Below, piece by piece: positions 1 to 9,346 of a stretch of DNA of 64,000 nt. How positions within the stretch are numbered: position 1 is the stretch's first letter; every line of letters starts with the position of its first letter. This stretch comes from Enterococcus sp. DIV2402. Its GTDB lineage: Bacteria > Bacillota > Bacilli > Lactobacillales > Enterococcaceae. The stretch covers positions 2,332,501 through 2,396,500 of the forward strand of contig NZ_CP147251.1 in assembly GCF_017426705.2 (NCBI RefSeq), read 5' to 3'. The notes under the pieces were generated by a model, which ran no database searches, had not been told where the DNA came from, and worked only from the letters and a program-made list of their open reading frames with translations. Position numbers and translations under genes: made by a program.

Positions 1-674
1 TCGTTTTCCATCGCCTTTGCTACTTGTGCTAAGGTGACAGCCTGCTCTTTGGTAAAACCACCACTGGCTGTACGCGTCAAATCAGACATATGGGCAGGCA
101 CGCCTAATGCTTTTCCAGTATCTACTGCTAACGTGCGGACATAGGTTCCCTTACCACAAACTACACGGAACCGCCAAGATTGCGTTTTTTCAACTTCATC
201 CCATATAGGTTCAGTTGTCCGTTCAAAAAGATCTATTTGAGCTTTACGTTTGGGACGTTCGACTGTTTCCCCATTTCTTGCATATTCATATAATCGTTTC
301 CCATTAACTTTCACTGCTGAATACATCGGTGGGATTTGCGTAATCTCTCCAGTCAATTGTTGCATTGCTTTGTCAATTTGTTCATTAGAAAAAGGCACAT
401 CAACCGCTTGTTTTTCAACAATTTCACCAGAAACATCTTCTGTCGTTGTACTATATCCAAGCGTGATTTCACCTTCATAAATTTTTCCTGAATCACTGAG
501 AAATTCAATAACTTTGGTTCCTTTGCCAATACAAATTGGCAAAACACCATCGACATCTGGGTCTAATGTTCCACCATGTCCTACTTTTTTTGTATGTAAA
601 ATTTTTCTTAGTTTAAATACACAGTCATGACTTGTCATACCGCGTTCTTTCCATAGGGGTAAAATGCCGTTCAT
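1..674 (-). CDS. truB: tRNA pseudouridine(55) synthase TruB (C-terminus cut by window edge)
   Basis: Makes pseudouridine 55 in the T-arm of tRNAs. About 224 codons are present, and the 3' end lies outside the window. The catalytic GGTLDPD motif is visible with the nucleophilic Asp at about residue 38, and the later family motif [10 protein letters not shown] is intact. The ATG start gives the usual [15 protein letters not shown] opening. The gene is downstream of rbfA on the same strand but separated from it by a clear terminator, so it may have its own promoter. Identification is firm; only completeness is unknown. Confidence 0.95.
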   Translation of the reverse strand, partial: MNGILPLWKERGMTSHDCVFKLRKILHTKKVGHGGTLDPDVDGVLPICIGKGTKVIEFLSDSGKIYEGEITLGYSTTTEDVSGEIVEKQAVDVPFSNEQIDKAMQQLTGEITQIPPMYSAVKVNGKRLYEYARNGETVERPKRKAQIDLFERTTEPIWDEVEKTQSWRFRVVCGKGTYVRTLAVDTGKALGVPAHMSDLTRTASGGFTKEQAVTLAQVAKAMEN

Positions 675-758
675 GGATACACCTCAATTTATTTTTTAGC
701 CTCAATTATTATAACATATCGTTCTTCACTTGCGTATTATACAATTTCATTCAAACAA

Positions 759-796
759 AAAACGGAAACGAAACAATCCTGTCTCGTTTCCGTTTC
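759..796 (-). terminator. Rho-independent terminator after rbfA
   Basis: A strong inverted repeat (AAACGGAAACGA / TCGTTTCCGTTT) is followed on the minus strand by a T-run. It lies just past the rbfA stop and probably ends the rimP-nusA-ylxR-ylxQ-infB-rbfA transcript. Confidence 0.85.
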
Positions 797-798
797 GA

Positions 799-1146
799 CT
801 AGTCTTTGTTTAAATTACGAATCATTTCGTCAATTTTATTGCCATACACGACAGATTCATCTAATTCAAAGATTAATTCAGGTGTTTTATAAAGCGACAA
901 CTCATGACCTAATTCACGACGAATTAAACCTGTTGCTTTTTCTAAACCACTTTGCGCTTTTTGCTTATCTGAAGCTAAGTCAGATAAAATACTGTAATAA
1001 ATCGTTGCTTGTTGTAAATCTCCGGTCACATGAACATCTGTAATAGTGACGTCTTGCACACGAGGATCACGAACTTTTCTTCTCAAGATTTGATTAACTT
1101 CTTTCAAAATTTCTTGAGCAACTCTACGATCACGATAATTGGCCAT
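799..1146 (-). CDS. rbfA: Ribosome-binding factor A
   Basis: A 115-residue protein of the RbfA family, which binds the free 30S subunit and assists 16S rRNA 5'-end maturation. It opens [17 protein letters not shown], and the KH-like core with [19 protein letters not shown] is typical. It follows infB closely on the same strand and ends at a terminator, in the conserved rimP-nusA-infB-rbfA order. Length and start agree with the family. Confidence 0.95.
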   Translation of the reverse strand: MANYRDRRVAQEILKEVNQILRRKVRDPRVQDVTITDVHVTGDLQQATIYYSILSDLASDKQKAQSGLEKATGLIRRELGHELSLYKTPELIFELDESVVYGNKIDEMIRNLNKD

Positions 1147-1177
1147 TGAGAGACCTCCTATTTTCTAACGTAATTAA

Positions 1178-3613
1178 TTATTTTGCTTTAATTTCTTCCA
1201 TAACGAATCCTTCGATTACGTCATCTACTTTGATGTCGTTGAATTTATCAATCATCGCTCCACATTCAAAGCCTAATTTTACTTCTTTGGCATCATCTTT
1301 AAAACGTTTCAAGCTAGCTAGTTCACCTTCGTAGATAACAATATTATCACGAATCACACGAACACCACTATCACGACGGATAAAGCCTTCTGTTACGTAA
1401 CAACCAGCAATTGTACCAATTTTAGAAACTTTATACGTTTCACGAACGACCATTTGACCTGTAATTTTTTCTTCAAATTCAGGATCAAGCATCCCTTTCA
1501 TCGCTGTTTCAATTTCTTCAATTGCTTTGTAAATAATACGGTGTAAGCGAATATCTACTGATTCCGCATCAGCTTGTTGTTTCGCTTGTGGCGTTGGACG
1601 TACATTAAATCCAATGATAATCGCATTACTTGCTGCAGCTAAAGTGACATCACTTTCATTCACCGCACCAACTGCTGAATGGACAATATTTACACGAACG
1701 CCTTCCACATCAATTTTCTTCAATGAAGCAGCTAAAGCTTCGGCAGAACCTTGAACGTCAGCTTTAATAATAACATTCACGTCTTTTAATTCGCCTTCTT
1801 TTAGGCTTTCAAATAAATTGTCTAATGTGACACGAGAACTTGATGCACGTTGTTCCACTAACGCACGTTTCGCACGTTCTTCACCGGCTGCACGAGCTGT
1901 TTTCTCATCTTCAAAGACAACAAAACGGTCACCTGCTTGAGGTACATCATTTAATCCTGTAATTTCAACTGGAGTTGCTGGACCAGCAGTTTTATCACGA
2001 CGGCCTAAGTCATTCGTCATCACACGGACACGACCATACGTGTTACCGACAACGATAGGATTTCCTACGTGTAGCGTACCTTGTTGTACTAATAAAGTCG
2101 CTACAGGACCTTTTCCTTTGTCTAAACGAGCTTCGATTACTGTACCGATTGCGCGTTGAGTTGGATCAGCTTTCAAATCTTCTACTTCCGCAACTAATAG
2201 AATCATTTCTAATAATTCTTCAATATTTTGTCCAAATTTTGCTGAGATTTCAACAAAAATTGTATCGCCACCCCATGCTTCAGGAATTAATTCATATTCA
2301 CTTAATTCTTGCATCACATGTTGTGGATTAGCTGCTGGCTTATCGATTTTATTTACAGCAACAATAATTGGAACGTTCGCTGCTTTCGCATGGTTAATTG
2401 CTTCAATTGTTTGAGGCATTACACCATCATCTGCTGCGACAACTAAAATCGTAATATCTGTAATACTTGCTCCACGTGCACGCATGCTTGTAAACGCCGC
2501 ATGTCCTGGAGTATCCAAGAAAGTAATTGGTTTATTATCAATATCAATTTGGTACGCACCGATATGTTGGGTAATACCGCCTGCTTCGCCACTTGTTACA
2601 CTAACACGTGAATGACGTAATGTATCAAGTAATGTTGTTTTACCATGGTCAACGTGCCCCATGATGGTTACAACTGGTGGACGAGACACAAGATTTTCTT
2701 CTTTTAACTCTTCTGGTTCAAAGAATTTATCGATATCTGCAATATCCACTTGAACTTTTTCTTGTGGGTCAATGCCGTAATCTGTCGCTAACAACTCAAT
2801 TGTATCTTTATCTAATGGTTGGTTTTGGTTAACCATAACGCCCATCATAAAGAGTTTTTTGATAATTTCAGCTGGTTCACGATAGATTTTTTTTGCAATA
2901 TCTGCTACGTTCATGCCATCTGTATATTCTAAAACTTCTGGTAATTCACGGAACTTACGTGCTGGCACTGCAGGTTTATTGGATTGAGGATGTTGTTTTC
3001 CTTTTTTCCCTTTTTTGTTAAATTTATTACGGTTTTGATTGCCACCAAAACTGTTACGATTATTGAAGTTATTGTTACGGTTACGATTTTGGTTATTGTT
3101 TTGCCCTTGTCCTGTATTTGAACGGTTTTGATTATTGCTTTGTCCTTGTGCAGTAGTTGAGCGATTTTGATGATTATTTTGACCTTGTGCTGGACGAGTT
3201 TGGTTGTTTTGTCCTTGAGTTGGACGGTTTTGATTTTGTCCTTGTGTCGGGCGATTTTGATTTTGTCCTTGTGTCGGACGGTTTTGATTGTTAGTGCGTT
3301 GCCCTTGATTATTTGAACGATTTTGGTTTCCACTTTGATTTTGACGGTTTTGGAAGTTAGGATTATTTCTTTGCGATTGGAATTTCTTATCGCCTTGTGC
3401 GTTATTTTGTTGGTTTACTGGTTTTTGGGATGCTGGTTTATTTGGTCGTGCTGCACCTCCGCCTAATGTTTGACGTAATTTTTTCTCCTCACTATCTGAG
3501 ATTACTCCCATGTGATTTTTCACGTCAAAGCCTAGTGATTGTGCTTTATCGACAATCTCTTTACTTGATTTGTTAATTTCTTTTGCAAGTTCGTATACTC
3601 TTTTTTTCCCCAT
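1178..3613 (-). CDS. infB: Translation initiation factor IF-2
   Basis: GTPase that brings fMet-tRNA to the 30S subunit and promotes subunit joining. Of 811 residues, about 1-55 are the N-terminal IF2_N fold, about 60-210 an Asn/Gln/Arg-rich low-complexity linker with tandem 9-residue units, and about 230-285 a second IF2_N region. The G domain starts near 316 with GHVDHGKTT, then DTPGHAAFT and NKIDKP, followed by the beta-barrel and C-terminal domains. All G motifs are intact. The start has a good ribosome-binding site (GGAAGGTGA). The repetitive linker is the only unusual part. Confidence 0.97.
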   Translation of the reverse strand: MGKKRVYELAKEINKSSKEIVDKAQSLGFDVKNHMGVISDSEEKKLRQTLGGGAARPNKPASQKPVNQQNNAQGDKKFQSQRNNPNFQNRQNQSGNQNRSNNQGQRTNNQNRPTQGQNQNRPTQGQNQNRPTQGQNNQTRPAQGQNNHQNRSTTAQGQSNNQNRSNTGQGQNNNQNRNRNNNFNNRNSFGGNQNRNKFNKKGKKGKQHPQSNKPAVPARKFRELPEVLEYTDGMNVADIAKKIYREPAEIIKKLFMMGVMVNQNQPLDKDTIELLATDYGIDPQEKVQVDIADIDKFFEPEELKEENLVSRPPVVTIMGHVDHGKTTLLDTLRHSRVSVTSGEAGGITQHIGAYQIDIDNKPITFLDTPGHAAFTSMRARGASITDITILVVAADDGVMPQTIEAINHAKAANVPIIVAVNKIDKPAANPQHVMQELSEYELIPEAWGGDTIFVEISAKFGQNIEELLEMILLVAEVEDLKADPTQRAIGTVIEARLDKGKGPVATLLVQQGTLHVGNPIVVGNTYGRVRVMTNDLGRRDKTAGPATPVEITGLNDVPQAGDRFVVFEDEKTARAAGEERAKRALVEQRASSSRVTLDNLFESLKEGELKDVNVIIKADVQGSAEALAASLKKIDVEGVRVNIVHSAVGAVNESDVTLAAASNAIIIGFNVRPTPQAKQQADAESVDIRLHRIIYKAIEEIETAMKGMLDPEFEEKITGQMVVRETYKVSKIGTIAGCYVTEGFIRRDSGVRVIRDNIVIYEGELASLKRFKDDAKEVKLGFECGAMIDKFNDIKVDDVIEGFVMEEIKAK
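3110..3320 (-). repeat. Tandem 27-nt units in the infB linker
   Basis: In-frame units encode NRPTQGQNQ three times almost perfectly, then degenerate versions ([27 protein letters not shown]). The tract is inside the IF-2 N-terminal linker, where such repeats can change copy number by slippage without breaking the frame. Confidence 0.8.
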
Positions 3614-3625
3614 GCAATCACCTTC

Positions 3626-3928
3626 CTAACCTAATATTAATTCCTCGATTCTCTTGGCAAATCCACTATCCAGAATGCCAACCACCATACGGTCTTTACC
3701 GATAGCTTGGCTCAGTTCATTTGAGTCGAAATGGTCAAGACAAGGAACTTGATAAAAAGAACTTTTGTCCTTTACTTTCTTCTGTGTATTCTTACCAGCA
3801 TCATGGGCGATTAAAACAAGTTTCGCTTTTTGCGATTTCACCTCTTTAATCGTCATTTCTTCACCGGTTACCAGTTTACCAGCACGCATTGCTAGTCCTA
3901 ACATATTGAGCGCTTTTTGTCTATTCAT
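3626..3928 (-). CDS. ylxQ: YlxQ, L7Ae-family RNA-binding protein
   Basis: About 100 residues of the L7Ae/L30e/S12e/Gadd45 fold, whose members bind kink-turn RNA. Visible features are the N-terminal LNMLGLAMRAGKLVTGEE helix-turn and the mid-protein LVLIAHDAGKNT strand, which match YlxQ of Firmicutes. It sits between ylxR and infB, its standard place, and overlaps the 3' end of ylxR. I chose the internal ATG as start; an in-frame TTG two codons upstream is possible. The cellular role of YlxQ is not well defined. Confidence 0.85.
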   Translation of the reverse strand: MNRQKALNMLGLAMRAGKLVTGEEMTIKEVKSQKAKLVLIAHDAGKNTQKKVKDKSSFYQVPCLDHFDSNELSQAIGKDRMVVGILDSGFAKRIEELILG

Positions 3929-4217
3929 TGCCAAACAACTCTCGACGCGCTTTTTGGTGTGTTACATAATCTAATAATTCTTGATAAAATTCATCCGTCA
4001 GTTTGGCTTCTAACACACGGTCTAAAATGCGTTTATCCCATGCAAGTTGCGCTTCACTTGGTTCAATGGCAATATACGCACCACGACCTGGTTTTTTACC
4101 AGTTGGATCAATTGAAACTTCACCTTCTTTTGAGCGGGCAATTCGCAACAATTCTTTTTTGGGAAACATATCACCTGATACAACTGATTTTCTCAAAGGA
4201 ATTTTTCTTTTTTTCAT
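3921..4217 (-). CDS. ylxR: YlxR family protein (RNase P modulator family)
   Basis: A 98-residue basic protein with the family signature GRGAYI and the N-terminal RKSVVSGDMFPKKELLRI stretch. The conserved position between nusA and ylxQ supports the call. Family members have been linked to RNase P and nucleoid-associated regulation, but function here is inferred only from family. It overlaps ylxQ slightly, implying translational coupling. Confidence 0.88.
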   Translation of the reverse strand: MKKRKIPLRKSVVSGDMFPKKELLRIARSKEGEVSIDPTGKKPGRGAYIAIEPSEAQLAWDKRILDRVLEAKLTDEFYQELLDYVTHQKARRELFGNE

Positions 4218-4234
4218 TAGAATCCCTCCAGATG

Positions 4235-5377
4235 TTATTCGTCTACTGATGTTGCGTCGTCATTTAAAATAACTTCTGCTTCATCAATAGTTGCATCAAT
4301 TTCTTCTACAATTTCTTCATTGTCTAGTTGTGCATAAAAATCTTTCATGTCTGATTCTGACTTAATGTCAATTTTATAGCCAGTTAATTTAGCAGCTAAA
4401 CGTGCATTTTGTCCACGTTTACCAATTGCTAACGATAATTGATAATCTGGCACTACAACGGTACATGCTTTTGGATTTTCTGCATCAAAAATAACATCAC
4501 TTACTTCTGCTGGATTTAACGCATTTGCAATGAAAACAGCTGGATCTTCATTCCATTCTACGATATCCATATTTTCGCCTTTTAATTCGTTAACAAGGGC
4601 TTGTACACGTTGTCCTTTGGGTCCCACACAAGTACCTACTGGATCAATATTTGCATCATGTGAACGAACAGCAATTTTTGAACGATCGCCTGCTTCACGA
4701 GCAATGCTGACAATCTCTACAATACCATCATACACTTCTGGCACTTCTTGTTCAAATAAACGACGTAATAAATCTGGATGACTACGACTTACAAAGACTT
4801 GTGGACCTTTTGAAGTATTTTCAACACGTGAAACGTAGACTTTGATACGATCATGTGGTTGATAAAATTCATTAACCATTTGATCTTGTTTTGATAAAAC
4901 AGCTTCAATTTTTCCAAGATTTACATAAATATAACGATTGTCTTGGCGTTCAACAATTCCTTGCATAATGTCTTTTTCATATGCACTGAATTCAGTGTAG
5001 ATGATGTTACGTTCTGCTTCACGTACACGTTGTAAAATAACTTGTTTTGCTGTTTGTGCGGCAATACGTCCAAAGTCTTTTGGTGTTACTTCAAAACGGA
5101 TTCTGTCACCGATTTCGTAAGCAGGATTAATTGTGATGGCTTCTTTTAAAGAGACTTCTAATTGAGAGTCCATAACTTCTTCAGAAACTTCTTTGACCGC
5201 ATAGACGTGAATATTTCCCTTTTTTTGGTCAAATTCCACTTCTACATTTTGTGATTGTCCGTAATGACGTTTATAAGCAGAAATCAATGCTGCTTCTAAT
5301 GCTTCAATAACAATTTCTTTAGAAACTCCCTTTTCAGCTTCTAAAGCATCTAATGCGTTCAACATTTCTTTACTCAT
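4235..5377 (-). CDS. nusA: Transcription termination/antitermination protein NusA
   Basis: A 380-residue RNA polymerase-associated factor acting in pausing, termination and antitermination. The order is an N-terminal RNAP-binding domain (about 1-125), S1 domain (about 130-200, beginning GIVERQDNRYIYVNLG), and KH1/KH2 (about 225-345, with the motifs DPVGTCVGPKGQRV and LAIGKRGQN). It lacks the acidic repeats found at the C-terminus in proteobacteria, as is normal for Firmicutes. It lies directly after rimP in the conserved operon. Confidence 0.97.
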   Translation of the reverse strand: MSKEMLNALDALEAEKGVSKEIVIEALEAALISAYKRHYGQSQNVEVEFDQKKGNIHVYAVKEVSEEVMDSQLEVSLKEAITINPAYEIGDRIRFEVTPKDFGRIAAQTAKQVILQRVREAERNIIYTEFSAYEKDIMQGIVERQDNRYIYVNLGKIEAVLSKQDQMVNEFYQPHDRIKVYVSRVENTSKGPQVFVSRSHPDLLRRLFEQEVPEVYDGIVEIVSIAREAGDRSKIAVRSHDANIDPVGTCVGPKGQRVQALVNELKGENMDIVEWNEDPAVFIANALNPAEVSDVIFDAENPKACTVVVPDYQLSLAIGKRGQNARLAAKLTGYKIDIKSESDMKDFYAQLDNEEIVEEIDATIDEAEVILNDDATSVDE

Positions 5378-5397
5378 TGTCTTTGATTCCTCCGTGT

Positions 5398-5871
5398 TTA
5401 AAATTGAATAGCTAGACGAGCTTTCGCAATATTTTTGCGATCAACAGTAATTTCTTTTTCTCTTGTTTTAATTCTAATTTTTAGAATAAGTTCAGCATTA
5501 TCATAGGATTGTAAAAATCCTTCATATTGTTTTTCTCCATCTAATGGTTGGTAAAGAGAGAGATGGATGTATTCACCCAATGCTCGTTGATAATCTGCTT
5601 CTTTCTTCAATGGACGTTCTGCTCCTGGAGAAGAAACTTCTAAAAAGTATGCTTGAGGAATAGGATCAGGATCAATGCTGTCTAACTTTTCGCTCAAATG
5701 CTCACTGACAAAGGCACACTCTTCAATATCGATGCCACCTTCTTTGTCAATGAAGACACGAAGAAACCAATTCTTGCCTTCTTTCACAAATTCTACTTCT
5801 ACTAACTCAAAATTTTGTTCCTCTAAAATAGGGGTTACTAACTCGGTTACAGTTTCCACCACAGTACTCAA
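5398..5871 (-). CDS. rimP: Ribosome maturation factor RimP
   Basis: A 157-residue protein needed for 30S subunit maturation and the first gene of the nusA-infB transcript. The family core is visible: [18 protein letters not shown], then [14 protein letters not shown], with the C-terminal SH3-like domain ending KARLAIQF. The start codon is TTG, preceded by a full AAAGGAGG ribosome-binding site, and gives the expected family length. No ATG is suitably placed. Confidence 0.95.
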   Translation of the reverse strand: MSTVVETVTELVTPILEEQNFELVEVEFVKEGKNWFLRVFIDKEGGIDIEECAFVSEHLSEKLDSIDPDPIPQAYFLEVSSPGAERPLKKEADYQRALGEYIHLSLYQPLDGEKQYEGFLQSYDNAELILKIRIKTREKEITVDRKNIAKARLAIQF

Positions 5872-5924
5872 AATTTATCGCCTCCTTTATTTCAATGAAT
5901 GAAATTTGCTTCATTCCATAAAAA

Positions 5925-5951
5925 GAGTGAGGGAAAAAATCGCCCTCACTC
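5925..5951 (-). terminator. Terminator between DUF2752 gene and rimP
   Basis: Inverted repeat GAGTGAGGG / CCCTCACTC with T-rich flank on the minus strand. It separates the two small membrane-protein genes from the rimP operon. Confidence 0.75.
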
Positions 5952-6000
5952 ACCTCTACTATCATTACGTTTATGAATATAACATAACTTTGGTATAAAT

Positions 6001-6372
6001 TCAAGTTTCGCGCGCTATAGTAGTCATTTGTTCCCATAGCGTAGCGAATAGTCTTGGTATCCATGCTTGTGTTTCAAAATCCATCGGTGCTTGATTTGGA
6101 AAAAATTGCAGCATTCGATAAATATATACACCTACAATTAAGCTAAGGACACTACTCCAAAATAATTTAGAATGATATATTTTTGAAATCAATGAATACT
6201 TTTGAAAGATGACGATTCCAAAAACGATCGGAACTAACCAGAATAGCGGATGATAATAAAAAGCTTCTTCAAAATTTCCTGAAAGAACGTGTAGACATGC
6301 TCGTGTCATCCCACAACCTGGACAAGGCAATCCTGTCATCCATTTAAAAATACACATTAATAATCGGTCCAT
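6001..6372 (-). CDS. DUF2752 membrane protein
   Basis: A 123-residue protein with the DUF2752 signature LPCPGCGMTRACLHVLSGN near the N-terminus, where the CxxC cysteines are conserved, then three predicted membrane segments. No biochemical role is established for the family. It overlaps the preceding DUF4234 gene by several codons, so the two are probably translated together. This pairing is common in Firmicutes and suggests a shared membrane function, which is inference. Confidence 0.8.
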   Translation of the reverse strand: MDRLLMCIFKWMTGLPCPGCGMTRACLHVLSGNFEEAFYYHPLFWLVPIVFGIVIFQKYSLISKIYHSKLFWSSVLSLIVGVYIYRMLQFFPNQAPMDFETQAWIPRLFATLWEQMTTIARET

Positions 6373-6794
6373 TCGTCATCTGAAGACTGAAAAGGTGTTT
6401 CTTCTATTGGAGGTTCTTCTGCAACTTCTGCACGCTCCCATAAAAGATTTAAATCAGATTGAATAATCGCCATATTAATGATACTAAAACCAACAACACT
6501 ACATAATAGAAATAGCCATTTGTTATCAGCCATTACTTGATACCCTGTTTCATGTTGAGCGGTCATCATTAAATTATTGATGCGATACCACCAATAAAGC
6601 GTGTAAAAACCACATGTTAATAATGTAAAAACCACAGCTAATCCTGGACTTAAACGATAATCCTCTGTATATTCTGTTAATTCTTTGGTTACTTGATACA
6701 TCCATACAAAGAAATAAATACCGCATGTGATTAAAGTTAATACAACTACCAGTAATACTGAACGCTCGCGTCCAAGAAGACGTCTATTTTGCAT
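6357..6794 (-). CDS. DUF4234 membrane protein
   Basis: A 145-residue protein with about three transmembrane segments. It shows the DUF4234 pattern: a cytoplasmic RER segment, then LLVVVLTLITCGIYFFVWMY and a near-repeat TLLTCGFYTLYWWYRIN. The C-terminus is acidic and proline-rich (EEPPIEETPFQ). Function is unknown. It is the first gene of a two-gene unit with the overlapping DUF2752 gene, and has a plain ribosome-binding site (AGGAGAG) before its ATG. Confidence 0.8.
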   Translation of the reverse strand: MQNRRLLGRERSVLLVVVLTLITCGIYFFVWMYQVTKELTEYTEDYRLSPGLAVVFTLLTCGFYTLYWWYRINNLMMTAQHETGYQVMADNKWLFLLCSVVGFSIINMAIIQSDLNLLWERAEVAEEPPIEETPFQSSDDEWTDY

Positions 6795-6960
6795 AATTTC
6801 TCTCCTTTGTTTGTCTCAACTTAGTATACAATGAAATAAACAAATTGATAAGAAAATATGGGGATTTTTAAATAAAATTAGTTTTATTTAACCATTCAGA
6901 ACCATTTTTCATCATTCTCTTTTTAAAAGCAAAAAATTTCTATGCTCTATAAACTACTAG

Positions 6961-8337
6961 TTATTGAAGCAACTTCATTATTCCTTCTTTTATTACTGAA
7001 AAATCTTTTTCAGTTAAATTAGCATTTATTAACATACCTTTTTGGGTGGTTTCCGTAGACAACGTAATATCCGCAATTTTTTCCTCAGAAACAAAAACAA
7101 TCTGTGCCGTATTCAACATTTTATGTTCAATCGTCTTTTTCATTAACTGAATCTCTATTTTTGGCAAACTAGACTTTAAATACATTTGGATAATTGGAAA
7201 AAGTTTTTCTTTTGAAGCATATTGCAATGTCCATTCTAAAAAAAATTGCTTGTATTTCTTAGTATCTAATAGAGTATATTGAGAAACAAATGCTTCCCAC
7301 ATTTTTTCAAACTCAATCCAAAAATAAGGATAGATTTCTTGCACTTTCGCTTCATCAAAGATTGAAAAAACGGCTTTTACCTTTTCAGAAGTCGGAACAA
7401 TTTGATCGAGTATAGATAATTTATACATTTGCAAATAGAGATTTTCCTTTTCTTTCGGCATCATTTGTCGAACACGATTTTCATAAAAAAGAAGCCATTT
7501 TCGAGCACTATCAGAAAAAGAATTTTGATGTATCTTTTCAAAATTTAATTCTGGTTCAAATTCAACTAAATCTAATACATACATAACAATCAATATAAAC
7601 TCCCAAGTATCCAAAGACAGTTCGCTATCGGGTAAGACAATTGAAGCAAAGTTTTCAAACACGTTTGATTCAATCGGTTTTCCTAATTGATCAGATTGTT
7701 GATTGATGAACAGCCATATACCAAGAATTTCCATATGTTCATTGTCGGTAAAAATATAGAAAGCTTCACAAATTTGCTGACCTAATTTCAGATATTTTTC
7801 TGAATCAATCCATTGTATAGAAGATAATTTTCGATGAACAGTATAAAGAAACATAAAAAAGAAGACGCGAATTTGCTTTTCATTACCGACAACGGTAACT
7901 TTTGTGCCAATTTTCAAATGAATTTGATAATCAGTCAATGCATCATTTATCTTCTTAATTATGCGACGTAAAGTAGACATGCTAACTGCATGTCTTTGGC
8001 AGAAGTCTGACGTAAGGAACGAACGGTGCAAAATTAGTTGTTGATAGATGTGATACACAATATTTTTAGTATAAAGTTCTTCAAAATAACGATCAAAATT
8101 GGTTCCTTTTCGTAATAAATAACTTCCATAACGAGTGCCTATATTTAATTGCATTTGTTCTGGTGAATAGAGTTCTGAAATACTTTCAGCAATTTCTTTT
8201 AGATATTTTCGAACCGTTTGACTAGTTAGTGATTGTATATAATCTGAAATATCTTTACTTGAAACGCCTTCTTCTTGTTTGTCTAGAAAATAGAGTAATT
8301 CTTTTTTTAAAAGTATTTCCTTAGAGAATCCAAACAT
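6961..8337 (-). CDS. Mga/AtxA-like transcriptional regulator, pilus locus (distal)
   Basis: A 458-residue regulator with N-terminal winged helix-turn-helix regions (about 20-75 and 90-145, including TSQTVRKYLKEIAESI and VSMSTLRRIIKKINDAL), a central PRD-like helical region and a C-terminal domain resembling PTS EIIB. This is the layout of Mga, AtxA and EbpR. The chosen ATG follows a perfect GAGGAGGAAG ribosome-binding site; a second copy of that site and an AUG lie just upstream and open a small overlapping frame. It lies behind the sortases on the same strand and likely controls the pilus operon (inference from position). Confidence 0.8.
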   Translation of the reverse strand: MFGFSKEILLKKELLYFLDKQEEGVSSKDISDYIQSLTSQTVRKYLKEIAESISELYSPEQMQLNIGTRYGSYLLRKGTNFDRYFEELYTKNIVYHIYQQLILHRSFLTSDFCQRHAVSMSTLRRIIKKINDALTDYQIHLKIGTKVTVVGNEKQIRVFFFMFLYTVHRKLSSIQWIDSEKYLKLGQQICEAFYIFTDNEHMEILGIWLFINQQSDQLGKPIESNVFENFASIVLPDSELSLDTWEFILIVMYVLDLVEFEPELNFEKIHQNSFSDSARKWLLFYENRVRQMMPKEKENLYLQMYKLSILDQIVPTSEKVKAVFSIFDEAKVQEIYPYFWIEFEKMWEAFVSQYTLLDTKKYKQFFLEWTLQYASKEKLFPIIQMYLKSSLPKIEIQLMKKTIEHKMLNTAQIVFVSEEKIADITLSTETTQKGMLINANLTEKDFSVIKEGIMKLLQ

Positions 8338-8392
8338 ACACTTCCTCCTCAGTTTGTGTATTCCATAAGTTAATCTTAGCGAAACCAAACAT
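8321..8392 (-). CDS. Small upstream ORF overlapping the regulator start
   Basis: A 23-codon frame opens with MFGFAKINLWNT behind its own GAGGAGGAAAT ribosome-binding site and stops 17 nt inside the regulator gene. Its first codons mirror the regulator's own MFGFSKE start, so the RBS-start block looks duplicated in tandem about 55 nt apart. It could couple or limit regulator translation. Expression is not shown. Confidence 0.45.
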   Translation of the reverse strand: MFGFAKINLWNTQTEEEVYVWIL

Positions 8393-8497
8393 AAATTTCC
8401 TCCTCAATTTTCAGCATTCTATAAATCAATTTATGACTAATTTGAAATACTCGCATCTTTCAGTTATGTCTTAATAACATTTATCCCATAGAAACGA

Positions 8498-9346
8498 CTA
8501 CTCACTCTTGGAGCTTGGATTATTTTTCAACTTAAATCTATAAATCTGATGTGCAATCATGCCTATACTAACTATTAGAAAAATACCAATTCCTACGGCT
8601 ATGATAATTTGCTCCCAAAATCGTTGACGATTTCCTGCTTCTTGTTCTTTTTGAACGTTTGCTGTATAAGGAACACGCTCACCAGTGACTAACAAACGAT
8701 GTGAATTAATCATGTAGGGCGTACAGGTTACTAAAGTTACTAAGTCTTTCTCAGCAACTAGTTGTAGTAAAGAGGTTTCATGCGGTTCCACTACTTGAAT
8801 ATCCCTCACCTCATAAGCTAATGTTTGATTTAAAATGTCTATTAAAAAGAGGTCGCCCTTTTTTAATTTAGGAAGATTGGTGAATAGTTCTCTTTCCGGC
8901 AATCCTCGATGAGCAGTAATGACTGCGTGGGTTCCATCTCCACCCACAGGATAACTCGTCCCATCTAATACAGTGGCACCTTTTTCCAACAATAATGGCG
9001 TGGTTGTATCAAATAAAGACAATTCAACGGCCAATTTTGGAATGTTAATTTTTCCGATAAAATGTTGCTGATAATATTGCTCATCTGCTTTTTGGGAAGG
9101 AGATTCACTAAAAGGATCGGCACCTGGTGCAAGGCCTTCCGTTTTCAAACGCTCGTTTTCGACTTCTAGTCGTTGGCGTTCTGCTGCCACATTTTTTTCT
9201 TTTGTTAAATAATATGTCATTTGTTGTTGGTCTAAAAAATTGTTTAATGCGTTAACATAAAATGGATAGGTCATAACCATGACTCCCGTACAAAATAAGC
9301 AGATAACAGCAATACGAGAAAACAACTGTCGCTTTGATTTTTTCAT
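8498..9346 (-). CDS. Class C (pilus) sortase, second copy
   Basis: A 282-residue membrane transpeptidase that joins pilin subunits. Visible parts are an N-terminal membrane segment (about 10-32), the lid motif DPF near residue 75, catalytic His in AVITAHRGLP, catalytic Cys in LVTLVTCTPY, the Arg in HRLLVTGERVPY, and a C-terminal membrane segment. The ATG behind GAGGAAGG fits better than the upstream in-frame ATG, and overlaps the stop of the preceding sortase, so the two are coupled. It probably polymerises the pilins encoded upstream. Confidence 0.9.
   Translation of the reverse strand: MKKSKRQLFSRIAVICLFCTGVMVMTYPFYVNALNNFLDQQQMTYYLTKEKNVAAERQRLEVENERLKTEGLAPGADPFSESPSQKADEQYYQQHFIGKINIPKLAVELSLFDTTTPLLLEKGATVLDGTSYPVGGDGTHAVITAHRGLPERELFTNLPKLKKGDLFLIDILNQTLAYEVRDIQVVEPHETSLLQLVAEKDLVTLVTCTPYMINSHRLLVTGERVPYTANVQKEQEAGNRQRFWEQIIIAVGIGIFLIVSIGMIAHQIYRFKLKNNPSSKSE

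Noticed and set aside
2929..3333. 134-residue frame overlapping infB
   Set aside because: It is the alternative-frame reading of the infB repeat linker, with a Lys/Ile/Thr-biased repeat and no independent signals.
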